Assembly (NCBI RefSeq): GCF_004962245.1
Contig: NZ_SUHQ01000038.1
Coordinates: forward strand, 1-64,000
Reading direction: 5' to 3'
Origin: Mesorhizobium sp.
Lineage (GTDB): Bacteria; Pseudomonadota; Alphaproteobacteria; Rhizobiales; Rhizobiaceae
DNA: 64,000 nt
The notes beneath the pieces were generated by a model. The model was not told the DNA's origin. It saw only the letters and a program-made list of their open reading frames with translations, and made no database searches. The position numbers and the translations under genes were made by a program. Positions 55,033 to 64,000 of the stretch are shown in pieces; position 1 is the first letter of the stretch; every line of letters begins with the position of its first letter.

Positions 55033-55850
55033 TTATTCGCTGTCACGGGCCAACGCCCATAATCGCGGGCTCGGCCGAAAGCAGCTTCTTCGCCGCCGCC
55101 CTGCCTGCTCGAGGATCACCTGCTCGATGAGGGCCGGGCGGCGCTGGATGTAGTCTATGCCGAGTTTGTCGAGCTGCAACCCGACAAGCGTGGCGGAAAT
55201 CGGCCTGGAGGAACCCAGATTGTCGATAGCATAGGCGCCGATCAGATACTTCTTGCTCGCTTCGAGTTCGGCCGCTGTTGGGCCTGTGTCCACCAGCTCC
55301 TTGATTAGTTGTCTTATCAGGTCGAGCGTCTCGGCCGCCCTGTCGGCGCGCGTCGACGTCGTCACGACAAGCATGTTGGGCTGGTAGTCTTCCAAGCTGG
55401 ACGAGACACCGTAGGCAAGGCCGCGCTTTTCGCGCACTTCCTGGAACAGACGTGAGGTAAATCGTGAGCCTCCGACTATATCGTTCATCAGCTGTCCCGC
55501 GTAGAATTCCGGGTCGTTGCGTCCCATGGCGGGAAAAGCCAGCTGGAGCGAAGTCTGGGGGAGGGCGTTGCGACCTGCGTCCGCTCGCCGCTTCGGGGTG
55601 ACATCAGGTACGGGGGCGAGCGCCTGTTTCTGAGGCAAATCGCCGAACAGCTGGTCGAGCCTTGCTCTCAGGGCTTTGGCATCTATGTCGCCTACGACCG
55701 CCACATGCAGCCCGTCGCGGGCGAAAGCGGCTTTGTGGAAGGCGCTTAGATCGGCGGGCGTTACGCTGGTCAGGCTCCCTTGGGCGGTCTCGAATACGGA
55801 TGCGTGCCGTAGAGTCCGCGCCGCCAGGCCAGCTCGGGGATCGCGTGAGG
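55033..55850 (-). pseudogene. M16 peptidase, second-subunit type, C-terminal part
   Basis: HVAVVGDIDAKALRARLDQL, LPQTSLQLAFPAMGRNDPEF and LFQEVREKRGLAYGVSSSLE are the C-terminal half of the non-catalytic partner in PqqL/YmxG-like M16 pairs. Just upstream (55720-55800) the same gene continues as SVFETAQGSLTSVTPADL in another frame. The last residues (QAGRRRRSCFRPSPRL) are a frameshifted version of AAKKLLSAEPAIMA. The N-terminal half is replaced by the other subunit. Confidence 0.75.
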
Positions 55851-56275
55851 TTCGCGCTCATCGGCAATGATTTCGGAGAGAAGCTGGGCGCGTATGCGGT
55901 CGAAAACTGCTGGTATAGCCGGCTGCGGGTCCCGCCGCCGAGGATGTCGGCCAGCAGTCGAGCGCCTCGGCCTCGCCGGGTGCGGCCGTATGATAGGACG
56001 GCACCATCCATTGCGTGGAAAAGCGCGGCACCGAAATGCGCACGCCGGTCAGCGTCACCGTGCGCTTGGCGTTTTGCTCCGGCTCGACTGGGCGGATGCG
56101 GGTTAGACCAGGAGCCGTCGGCACGGTTCCCTACGTCTTATCGGCCAGCGCCTTGACCGTTTCCGGCTCGACATCGCCGGCCACCACCAGGACGGCGTTG
56201 CTGGGCGTGTAATATTTGTCATAGAAGGCTCTGGAGTCGGTGCCGTAGCGGATCGTGTTGGAATTTGGCGGAGCA
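55851..56275 (-). pseudogene. M16 peptidase, first-subunit type, middle part with nonsense codon
   Basis: TIRYGTDSRAFYDKYYTP, NAVLVVAGDVEPETVKALAD and, after an in-frame TAG, GTVPTAPGLTRIRPVEPEQN, then ILGGGTRSRLYQQF come from the catalytic-subunit gene. The HxxEH zinc site is not in the remaining part. The join with the second subunit at about 55850 makes a chimera, probably by deletion. Confidence 0.7.
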
Positions 56276-56298
56276 GCCTCCGGTAAATTGAGGTTATC

Positions 56299-57360
56299 GG
56301 TTCATGCGGCGAGGTCAATCTGCTGATCGAGTGGCTTGGCGGGGAGCGTGTGCCATCCGTCGATTTTTCGCATCGAGATTTCGCCGGACGCAATCAACGC
56401 CCAGAACAACATTGCCGCGGTTTCGGCCGAAGGCAGCACGGTCTGGGTCTTGATGCGCCGCTTGAACTCTTCATGCAGACGCTCAATCGCGTTTGTAGTT
56501 CTGGTGCGCTTTTCCACTGGCTCGGCGGCAGGCGCGTGAAGGCGAAGAGGCGCTCACCGGCCTCCTCCAGGCTGTCGGCCACCGCCCGGCACTTGAGCCG
56601 CCATTTGCGCAGGAACGCCTTGCGGCGGCTCTCGATCTCCTCCGGCGTGGCCGCGTAGATCATGTCGGTGTAATCGGCGCTGATCTCCTCGTGCAGGCGC
56701 TCGGGAGCGTGGGCGAGCAGGTTGCGGTGCTTGTGAACCGTGCATCTTTGAACCGGCACCCCGTCCCACAGCCCAGCGATCGCCCCGTCCAAGCCGGGTG
56801 CGCCGTCGACGATGAGGAACTCAGGGCGGCGGAGGCCGCGTGCGACGAGATCGTCGAGGATCGCCCGCCAGGCCTCGGTCGTCTCGCCGCCCATGTTCTT
56901 GACCGCGAGCAGGATCTTGTGGCCGTCCGCGCGCACGCCGATGACAACGAGCAGCGGGATCGAGGTCGCCTTGCGGTCGAGCCTGACACGAACCACCGTC
57001 CCGTCGAGGATCAGGCGCACGATCGGGCTCGTCGGCCAGCGAGCGACCCTTCCAGGCGTCCCAGTCCGTCTTCACCTTGCGCCAGGTGCGGCTGACGACG
57101 TCCTTGCCGATCGCGCCGCCGAACAAGGCGGCAAGCGCACGACGGACGCGTCGCGTGTTCGTGCCCGCCAGGTAGCTCGACGCGATCAGTGCGTCGGCGG
57201 CCTTCGTGCGCCGCTGATAGGCGCGCAGAGCCTTGCTCCTCCATTCCACCGTCTTGTCCTCGTCGACATCGAGGCGCGCCCGCGTAACCGTGATCTCAGT
57301 GGTGCCGAAGGTCCCCGTCAGCGTGCGCGTCCGGCTGCCGTGGCGGCCCCGAACCAGCCT
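56299..57360 (-). mobile_element. IS256-family transposase remnant, two frameshifts, 5' truncated
   Basis: GRHGSRTRTLTGTFGTTEIT, RRTKAADALIASSYLAGTNT, then after a shift near 57020 VRLILDGTVVRVRLDRKATS (first Asp), PEFLIVDGAPGLDGAIAGLW (second Asp), and after a shift near 56515 TTNAIERLHEEFKRRIKTQT (Glu). A different subgroup from the element at 35 kb. It replaced the start of the M16 gene on one side and follows a CorA tail on the other. Confidence 0.85.
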
Positions 57361-57368
57361 ATTTCCTT

Positions 57369-57511
57369 TCACAGCCAACCGCGCCGCTTGAAAAAGAGAT
57401 ACGGAACCACGGCGGAGAGCACCATCAGACCCAGCGCAAAAGGATAGCCCAGAAGCCATTTTAGCTCGGGCATGGCATCGAAGTTCATGCCGTAGATCGA
57501 GGCAACCAGCG
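57369..57511 (-). pseudogene. CorA magnesium transporter, C-terminal tail
   Basis: VASIYGMNFDAMPELKWLLG holds the YGMNF pore motif, followed by the second membrane span GLMVLSAVVPYLFFKRRGWL and a stop. Only these 47 residues remain. The 5' side joins the DsbA repeat copy at 57512. Confidence 0.85.
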
Positions 57512-57733
57512 GTCACGCCGGCGTTGGTTCTCGGCGACGAAGTGATTTCAGGTGTGCTCAAGATTCACACGCTGGAACGCTTCATCGCCAAAGAGCGGGA
57601 AGAAGCTAAGCGTCGTGCCGGATCACCAACTTCGGCATTTTGACAGCGTGGCGGCCGGTGCGATCCCGTTCTCTGGCCACGAGTGCCGCCTCTCGCGTCG
57701 GGCCAAATCTCTTATATGGTCCGGCAACGCGGT
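57512..57733 (+). repeat. 222-bp direct repeat, copy B (DsbA 3' end)
   Basis: Second copy of 46583-46803. It keeps the base missing from copy A (GGATCACCAAC), so here the DsbA-type frame ends normally AGSPTSAF-stop. It is a fragment with no gene start. Confidence 0.95.
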
Positions 57734-57932
57734 AGTGGGCGGACCAAGCCGTTCTATGCAGCGCACCAGACAAAGGGCAATGACCAAAGCCGTCCCGGAC
57801 ATCGCATCGGAGTTCAACGTCTTTGCACCAATGCCCAGCAATGGTCGCCGCGACAAACAACGCCTGCAAACGGGCGCTGTGAGCCGCCGTCGTTCAACGA
57901 AAGATCACCAACGGATGTCCCGAGGAGGCCCC

Positions 57933-58849
57933 ATGAATCGCTGCACATCAGCATTTGCAATTCTTGCTTTCGGCACGTTCTGCACATCGTCGACCATCGC
58001 CATGGCGGCGCATTCGACCACCTATTCAGCGCCCGACAAGAGCGTCGTGTTTCTTGGTGGCGTTGGCTACACCTGGCTAAAGGGCAACGAGCTTTTCTAC
58101 GTCGAAGTGGGCAATCGTATCAGCAAATTGATCTGGGAAACCGGCGCGCCGGTTCTGACCACCGGGCTAAAGGCCGAGGTCTGGAAGAACTGGACCATCT
58201 CAGCCAACGGCGTATTGCCGGACAGGATTGGTCGGATCAGTCAATCCACCCCGACACCCGCCTTGACCGCTACATCAACCTTGACATGGCAGCAGGCCCA
58301 GACTTCGTGATCAACGATGCCACGGTTATCAACCTTCATGGCGGCTTCAAATACACCAACATGAAGTGGAAGGCCTATGGCGGTTCGTACATATAGAGTG
58401 GGGACGGCTTCGGCTTTCGCGAGGATCGCGGCAAGTTCCCGGACGGCGAACCGGTCATCGATTACGAACAGCGCTATTTCGGCCTGTTCCTTGGCGCGAA
58501 AGCGACCACGACGCTCGGGAACTTGACGCTCTCGGGTCTGCTCCGCAGCGGCTTCACCGTTGATGCAAGCGCTGTTGACCATCACTGGCTGCGCGAGGAG
58601 GGGCGCGGCCTGCGATTTGAGGACGACTTCTTCACGGTGCCGTTCATCTCGGCCGGCGCCAAGATCGATTATCAGATGACCGACCGCGCCAGCGTCTTCC
58701 TGGCCGGCAATGTCGACAAATATTTTCGCAACAAAGGCTAGAAAACGGCCTACAGCATCGCGACCGGCGAACAAGGAGCCCACAAGGATAGCGCTGGCAT
58801 GGACTTCTATGCCTTGACCCTGTCGGCCGGCTTCAAGCTGACGTTTTAA
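57933..58849 (+). pseudogene. Omptin-family outer-membrane protease, frameshift and two nonsense codons
   Basis: ATG 57933 after CGAGGAGGCCCC. Signal peptide to IAMA; then VVFLGGVGYTWLKGNELFYV, WETGAPVLTTGLKAEVW, a shift near 58215, DWSDQSIHPDTRLDRYINLD, VINLHGGFKYTNMKWKAYGG, TAG at 58396, GEPVIDYEQRYFGLFLGAK, VDHHWLREEGRGLRFEDDFF (Asp-His active pair), TAG at 58739 and the beta-barrel end LTLSAGFKLTF. Omptins are aspartate-type proteases in the outer membrane. Three lesions make it inactive. Confidence 0.85.
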
Positions 58850-59081
58850 GCGCAGTCATTTCTGACGCTGAGCACCGTAAGACCATGCGTGCATTAAGGA
58901 CGCACAATGCCTCTGCGCGCAATCCATTCAATCGCGGCTATCCAAGCGGCGCCGACGTCGGCCAGGATCTCAGGATTGTCCGGGCGGTCCGCCAGGCCTG
59001 GTATGGCCGGGGTGGAGGTGTTGTCCGCCGGTCATCCCGTCGATTTTAAGGTCCCGACGGCCGTCTGGCACCGGTGCGCGA

Positions 59082-59214
59082 GCCGCCAGAAAAGCGTGGC
59101 CTTCCGCGCGATCCCGAAGCCACAAACCGTGAGAACCCGTGCGACACCGCCGCATCACGTCGTGTCGTGCATCGATGCCAAGCGGCTCGGCGTTGAGCTC
59201 GCCGCACGCCAGAA
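59082..59214 (+). repeat. 133-bp direct repeat, copy B
   Basis: Partner of 49163-49294 in the same orientation. It lies 1.3 kb after copy B of the DsbA repeat, the same order as the A copies. Confidence 0.85.
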
Positions 59215-59249
59215 TAAACTTGGCGCTCCTCAAGATTGCAGAGTCAGGC

Positions 59250-59550
59250 TAGTGGGTTGCGTCCCGCGGCGTCGTCTCCCAGCGTCAACCGGATCGTCTC
59301 GGCAATCTCCTCATCGGGCGCGCCGGGACGCGGTTCATCGTAAAGGCTATCGAGCCGCTGTTCGGCAAAGCGCCGACGCAATGTGCCCACTGTATTGGGC
59401 GTTGCACCAAGGCGTAAGGCAATTTCCTTGTTCTACATCCTCTCGCTGGCCAGCAGCACTATCCGCGCCCGTCGCGGCAGGCCTTGCGCCGTGCCTCGAC
59501 GCCGGACCAGACCCTCCAGTTCACTCGGCTCTGCTGCGGAGCCAGCGCCT
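59250..59550 (-). mobile_element. IS630-family transposase, N-terminal remnant
   Basis: Minus-strand codons LVRRRGTAQGLPRRARIVLL, a TAG in place of a Ser codon, NKEIALRLGATPNTVGTLRR, RFAEQRLDSLYDEPRPGAPD are the HTH and linker of IS630 transposases. The DDE domain is absent. Confidence 0.7.
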
Positions 59551-60047
59551 TGAGCAGCGGCCAACCTGGACTCGTCCCGTCCTCGAAAAGCAAATTGTTA
59601 CGCAGATGCTTGTCCACCCTGACCCGAGCCATCCTCCTGCACGCTTTCGCCGTTGCGCGCGACGAAGACCGCAACGCTTCATCGCGCTTGGCGTAGTGGC
59701 ACCAGGGACCGCCCATCGAATGACTCATGCGAGGCATCTCAAGGCTGTCCGCGGTCCAGCGCCAGATCTCCGCCTCGCCCGAGGCGCGCAGAGCTGGCCG
59801 GTTGTGCAGGAGCCGTAGGCAATATTCGCCGTCCTTGTTCGGATGGGTAACGCTTGCGTCTCCCGTCGCATTCTACCTCGCTTTCCGAACGTAGCCGTGA
59901 TGCGAACTCTTGCTGCATATAAAGTCGAATCAGGGGGATTTGGATCATACGATACGGAGGCTTGACTTTGGCAGTCGCTCTGCGACATTACCTATATAAA
60001 GGTCGAAACGAGGTGATATGGCTCATGGATAGGTCACGGAGACCCGA
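59551..60047. other. 500-bp gap, unrecognised frame plus promoter of hipBA
   Basis: A minus-strand frame (WRWTADSLEMPRMSHSMGG, RVRVDKHLRNNLLFEDGTSP) looks partly protein-like but I do not know it. The AT-richer part 59930-60010 is the likely hipBA promoter. Confidence 0.35.
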
Positions 60048-60386
60048 ATGACGGCAACGCATAAACGCACCTATTCGCGCTACGCAATGGAAGCGCTTGG
60101 CCTTTTCGGTAAGACCATCCGGCTGGGCCGGATGCAGCACCGGTTAACCGCACAGGAGTTAGCCGAGAGAATCGGTGTTTCACGCAGCACCCTGCAGCGC
60201 ATCGAGAAGGGCGATCCCAAAGTTGAAATCGGACTGATGTTCGAAGCTGCTGCCATTGTCGGTGTGAAGCTGTTCGATGCGGACGGCAAGGGCATCACAG
60301 CCCTCACAGGCCGCATGGACGATCGCATCGCGCTGCTGCCGAAGCACGTCTACAAGGCCGGCAAGCAGATCGTCGATGAGTTCTAA
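60048..60386 (+). CDS. hipB: HipB-like Xre-family antitoxin
   Basis: 112 residues. KTIRLGRMQHRLTAQELAER and VSRSTLQRIEKGDPKVEIGL form a Xre helix-turn-helix at about 20-75. It precedes hipA, which starts 11 bases before its stop. HipB proteins neutralise HipA and repress the operon. Intact. Confidence 0.85.
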   Translation: MTATHKRTYSRYAMEALGLFGKTIRLGRMQHRLTAQELAERIGVSRSTLQRIEKGDPKVEIGLMFEAAAIVGVKLFDADGKGITALTGRMDDRIALLPKHVYKAGKQIVDEF

Positions 60387-61692
60387 GGTCCCCAAGTACG
60401 ACGAAGCCTATGTCTGGGTCTGGCTGCCGGGCGAGACCGCGCCGGTTGTCGCCGGGCGGCTATATGCCCATGACGGACTCGTCAGCTTCAACTATGGCAG
60501 GAGCTTTCGTGAACTGGGCAGCGCGATCCCGCTTTATCTCCCGGAACTGCCCCTGAAGGCAGGCGAATTGCCTTTGCTTCCTGGCCTAACCATGCCGGGA
60601 TGCATCCGCGATGCTGCCCCCGATGCCTGGGGACGACGGGTTATCCTAAACCGCAAATTCGGTGTGAAGGGCGATGAAATCGCGCGGCTCGATATTTCAG
60701 AACTGACGTTCCTGCTGGAATCAGGCTCGGACCGCATCGGCGCGCTCGATTTTCAGTTTTCGCCCACGAATTACGAGCCGCGCGCACTGGCCAATGCCAC
60801 TCTCGAAGAGCTTGTCCAATCGGCGGAGCGGGTAGAGAAAGGTATTCCGCTCACCCCCGAATTAGATCAGGCGCTGCATCACGGCAGCTCGATCGGCGGC
60901 GCAAGGCCAAAGGCGCTGATCGAGGACGACGCCATCAAGCATGTCGCGAAATTTTCCTCGTCTGCCGACCTTTACAGCGTCGTCAAAGGAGAATTCATAG
61001 CCATGCGGCTTGCCGCCTTGTGCGGCATCAGAGCGGCATCCGTCTCGCTCGTTCGCGCCGCAGGCAAGGACGTGTTGCTCATCGAGCGATTCGACCGGAT
61101 CAAGGTCACGGGCGGCTGGCAACGCAAATCCATGGTCTCAGCGCTGACGATGCTCGCGCTCGATGAGATGATGGCGCGTTACGCCAGCTACCAGGATTTG
61201 GCGGAGATCATTCGCCACCGATTCACCGCGCCGTCGGAAACTCTGCGCGAGTTGTTCAGCCGCATTGTCTTCAACATACTTTGCGGCAACACCGACGATC
61301 ATGCCCGCAACCATGCGGCATTCTGGGACGGGGCTAAGCTCACCCTCACGCCTGCTTACGATATTTGTCCGCAGGCCCGCAGTGGCCAGGAGGCCAGCCA
61401 GGCCATGCTCATCAGCGGCAATAACCGCATGAGCCGGATCGCGTCCTGCCTTGAAGCCGCGCATCACTTCCTGCTCAGCGCGCCGGAAGCTCTTGCGATT
61501 GTTGAAGGCCAGCTCCGATGCATTGCGAAGAATTGGCCGCGTGTCAGCGAGGAAGCTACGCTATCCGGCACAGATCGCAATCTGTTCTGGGGCCGACAGT
61601 TCCTCAATCCCTACGCTTTTACGGCGCTGGAAGGGAGCGCCGACGTTCTCCGCGCTCTGGCTGACGAACTACGCAACAGTGTTCACGCCTGA
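60376..61692 (+). CDS. hipA: HipA-family Ser/Thr kinase toxin
   Basis: ATG 60376 inside the end of hipB, 438 residues. N-terminal subdomain VVAGRLYAHDGLVSFNYGRS; GSSIGGARPKALI nucleotide loop; HVAKFSSSAD (Lys); LLIERFDR; CGNTDDHARNHAAFW catalytic loop (Asp, Asn); LTPAYDICPQ metal Asp. All catalytic features of HipA are present. Known HipA proteins phosphorylate targets such as glutamyl-tRNA synthetase and cause dormancy. Intact and complete with its antitoxin. Confidence 0.9.
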   Translation: MSSKVPKYDEAYVWVWLPGETAPVVAGRLYAHDGLVSFNYGRSFRELGSAIPLYLPELPLKAGELPLLPGLTMPGCIRDAAPDAWGRRVILNRKFGVKGDEIARLDISELTFLLESGSDRIGALDFQFSPTNYEPRALANATLEELVQSAERVEKGIPLTPELDQALHHGSSIGGARPKALIEDDAIKHVAKFSSSADLYSVVKGEFIAMRLAALCGIRAASVSLVRAAGKDVLLIERFDRIKVTGGWQRKSMVSALTMLALDEMMARYASYQDLAEIIRHRFTAPSETLRELFSRIVFNILCGNTDDHARNHAAFWDGAKLTLTPAYDICPQARSGQEASQAMLISGNNRMSRIASCLEAAHHFLLSAPEALAIVEGQLRCIAKNWPRVSEEATLSGTDRNLFWGRQFLNPYAFTALEGSADVLRALADELRNSVHA

Positions 61693-61899
61693 TCCGGCGC
61701 TGGACTTCGGACAAGCTCGGCAAGCGCAAGACGCCCACAATATGGACAATCCTTGCCGTGCCAGCACGAAGTCATGAACAGACGGCTCTTCGACAGCGAC
61801 AACGTGCACTGCGGAGAGATGTGGAGCTGACACCGCAAGAGCCCACAGACGCGCGACTTCCCACGATACAACTCCACATAACTGAGCGTCTACAAGCGC

Positions 61900-62800
61900 T
61901 GCAGCCAGCGTAACATCCCGCCATCATAGCGATGATTGTCTGATCTTTTGCCGATGACATCACGTCGGGAAAGACTTGTTCGAGCGCTTGCCGCTTCATA
62001 TCGATACCGGCCCGGGCGTAGCGCACGTTACGTTCAGCCCCGAGTGGCTAGCCATTGACTGATGGTGGCGATGTCAACACCCGCCTTGACAAGGTGGATG
62101 GCCGTCGTGTGCCGCAAAGAGCGGTGATGGATGCTTTTTTCCGCCAGGGTGGTTCCTTCCCCCGCAGCCATATCAAAATGTTTGCGCAGCAAGTATCGAA
62201 CACCGAACCGGGTCAGCGGTGTGCCGCGGTCGTTGAGAAAGCCCCTTTGCTCGGCGGGACAGGGCGATACCAGACGAAGGTCAAAATTCGAAGTTTCAGG
62301 ATTTCCTGAACTCGTGCATCCGTATTGAACATCAGCGAGAACAGCGCGTAATCCCGCTGTCCAGAAGGCGTGCGGCGGTCGATACGCGCCAGGACGCTCT
62401 TGATTTCCGGGCCCTTCGAGATATTCGACAGGTGCCACCCGCGCGCCCTCTTGAAGGGAAGTGTCACCACCAGTTGCAGCGTATCCATATATTCGGGGTG
62501 CTCCGAGATCAGGGACCGCGCAAAGGTATGCATCGCCGCCAGCCTTGCATTGCGGGTCGCAACTGCCACGCTCGACCTCAAGTGACGTGAGAAAGCTGCC
62601 GATCCTGTCGGTATTGATGTCGGAGACCGCTTCTTTCAAGAATATCTTCCCGCTCTCCGCGGCATGAGCCCGTGGCATGCTTCGGCCCAATGCGGTGGAT
62701 TGATGTTTCTTCATGTCCACAACCTCGCTGACGAGACCGCCGAAAGCCCCTTCAAAGCGGTCGGTGGCGATCTCTCTCAGCTTTGGAAGGTAGTGCATTG
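61900..62800 (-). pseudogene. Tyrosine recombinase/integrase, at least three frameshifts
   Basis: KLREIATDRFEGAFGGL-type start, RNARLAAMHTFARSLISEHP and DYALFSLMFNTDARVQEILK in a second frame, then SLRHTTAIHLVKAGVDIATI (HxLRH box) and, after another shift, VRYARAGIDMKRQALEQVFP with the catalytic Tyr. This is the XerC-type recombinase found beside rhizobial transposon clusters. Dead. Confidence 0.75.
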
Positions 62801-62808
62801 ATTTTTCG

Positions 62809-64000
62809 TGGAATGAGGACCCTGTTTAAGGGGTGATTTTCGTCCAAACGGGGCCCCTTAACGATGGGGTCATCAAGATGCCTCCGGTTTGATCGGAGGC
62901 ATTTGTGTTTTGGATGTTGGTTTTGGAGACGATTGCAAAGATGTCGGCTGTCGCTGGTCCAGGGGAAGTCGATCAAAGCGATCTGCCGTGAGCTGAAGAT
63001 CTCGCGCAAGGTGGTGCGCAAGGTCCTGCGTTCTGAGGAGACGGAGTTCCGCTACGAGCGCAAGCACCAGCCCTATTCCCGCATGGGAGCTTGGCGTGAC
63101 ACGCTGGACCGGCTGCTGTCGGCGAATGCGGCCAAGCCGCAGCGGGAGCGGCTGACGCTGATCCGTATTTTCGAGGAGCTTCGCGGCCTCGGCTATGACG
63201 GCAGCTACAGTTCGGGGTGGCGGCATGCTCAGAGCTGGGCGGCGGATCGCGGCAGCGCCGTGGCCGAGGCCTACATTCCGTTGAGTTTTGCACCTGGCGA
63301 GGCCTACCAGTTCGACTGGAGTCACGAGATCGTCCTGCTCGACGGCGTGACGGTGACAGTGAAGGTCGCGCACATGCGGCTCTCACAGCCGCATGTTCTT
63401 CGTGAGGGCCTATCCGCGCGAGACGCAGGAGATGGTGTTCGACGCGCATGACCGGGCGTTCGCCTTCTTCCGTGGCGCCTGCACGCGCGGCATCTACGAC
63501 AACATGAAGACGGCGGTGGACGCGATCTTCATCGGCAGGGATCGCCGCTACAACCGCCGCTTTGCGCAGATGTGCGGGTATTACCTTGTCGAGCCGGAGG
63601 CCTGCACACCGGCGGCCGGCTGGGAGAAGGGGCAAGTCGAGAACCAGGTCGGGCTGGTGCGCGAGCGCTTCTTCACACCGAGGCTGCGCTTCAAGACGTT
63701 GGAGGATCTCAACGGCTGGCTGGCCGACAAATGCGTTGCCTAATGCCAAGGCGCGTCGGCATCCCGAACAGGGTGAGCGCACGATCTGGGACGTATTCAA
63801 AGAAGAACGCGCCAGCTTCATTCCCTATGCCGGTCGCTTCGACGGCTACCATTGCATTCCCGCGTCGGTGTCGAAGACCTGCACGGTGCGCTTCGACAAC
63901 AACAAATACTCGGTGCTGTCGAGCGCCGACGGTCGGCCGGTCGAGATCCATGCTTATGCCGACCGCATCGTCATCCGCCAGGATGGCGCGGTCGTCGGCG
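62809..64000 (+). mobile_element. IS21-family element, left end and istA
   Basis: The intergenic part has repeats typical of an IS end (AAGGGG...CCCCTT near 62828-62860) and a perfect hairpin ATGCCTCCG/CGGAGGCAT at 62878-62902 just before the transposase. The element continues past the window edge, so its istB and right end are not visible. Confidence 0.65.
62914..64000 (+). pseudogene. istA: IS21-family transposase IstA, frameshifted, cut by window edge
   Basis: SLVQGKSIKAICRELKISRK (HTH), RIFEELRGLGYDGSYSSGWR, YIPLSFAPGEAYQFDWSHEI (first catalytic Asp), then after a shift near 63395 TRGIYDNMKTAVDAIFIGRD (second Asp), AAGWEKGQVENQVGLVRERF (Glu), and after another near 63740 FDGYHCIPASVSKTCTVRFD. 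Frame breaks near 62942, 63395 and 63740 suggest a dead copy. Family length is about 500 residues. Confidence 0.85.

Overview
The window looks like accessory DNA of an alphaproteobacterium of the order Rhizobiales, most likely a genomic or symbiosis island or a large plasmid of a Rhizobium or Mesorhizobium relative. The basis is the GC-rich coding style, the insertion-sequence families present (IS3, IS6, IS21, IS110, IS256, IS630, ISL3), the rhizobial look of the ABC sugar-transport operons with RpiR regulators, and an omptin of a type I associate with Mesorhizobium. No rRNA, complete tRNA, nod, nif or replication gene was found, so the assignment is an inference.

Left part (1-15 kb): a graveyard of defence and mobility genes. 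It holds the end of a HEPN-like gene, an AbiEii-type nucleotidyltransferase fragment, an antitoxin fused to an IS110 remnant, a large fused restriction-methylation gene with two frameshifts, hypothetical genes, an integrase stub beside a 45-nt copy of the 3' end of tRNA-Arg(CCG), an intact-looking PIN/ImmA toxin-antitoxin pair, and broken YgjP-like peptidase and Mrr genes among IS6 and IS110 debris.

Middle part (15.3-34.6 kb): the catabolic core. First block: an FAD-linked sugar-lactone-type oxidase, RpiR regulator, BadF-type sugar kinase, SIS-domain protein, two sugar ABC permeases, a binding protein, a type I sulfatase and a second RpiR gene. Second block: a complete ABC transporter (ATPase, two permeases, binding protein) followed by a metallophosphoesterase and a HAD phosphatase. 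A diverged duplicate of that phosphoesterase/phosphatase pair and a dead RpiR gene follow. Together these suggest uptake and breakdown of sulfated or phosphodiester-linked sugars. Only one transporter ATPase is present.

Third part (35-45.4 kb): an IS256-type element, a cysteine-rich GntR regulator, then a tight five-gene operon: DegT-type aminotransferase, amino-acid-kinase-fold kinase, a divergent nucleoside-diphosphate-kinase-like protein, SAM methyltransferase and a nucleotidyltransferase-fold protein. I do not recognise it as a described pathway; it is the best candidate here for an undescribed biosynthetic system. An RpiR gene and a sulfotransferase follow.

Right part (45.4-64 kb): mostly decayed DNA with a few intact genes: a frameshifted DsbA-type thioredoxin, a TlpA-like protein, a broken succinate-semialdehyde dehydrogenase, a broken Fic gene, an intact 612-residue AbiEi-HipA fusion with palindromic operators over its start, a chimeric M16 peptidase pseudogene, an IS256 remnant, a CorA tail, an omptin pseudogene, an intact HipBA pair, a broken integrase and a frameshifted IS21 istA that runs off the end. 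Two short sequences occur twice in the same order (46.6/49.2 kb and 57.5/59.1 kb), showing an old segmental duplication.
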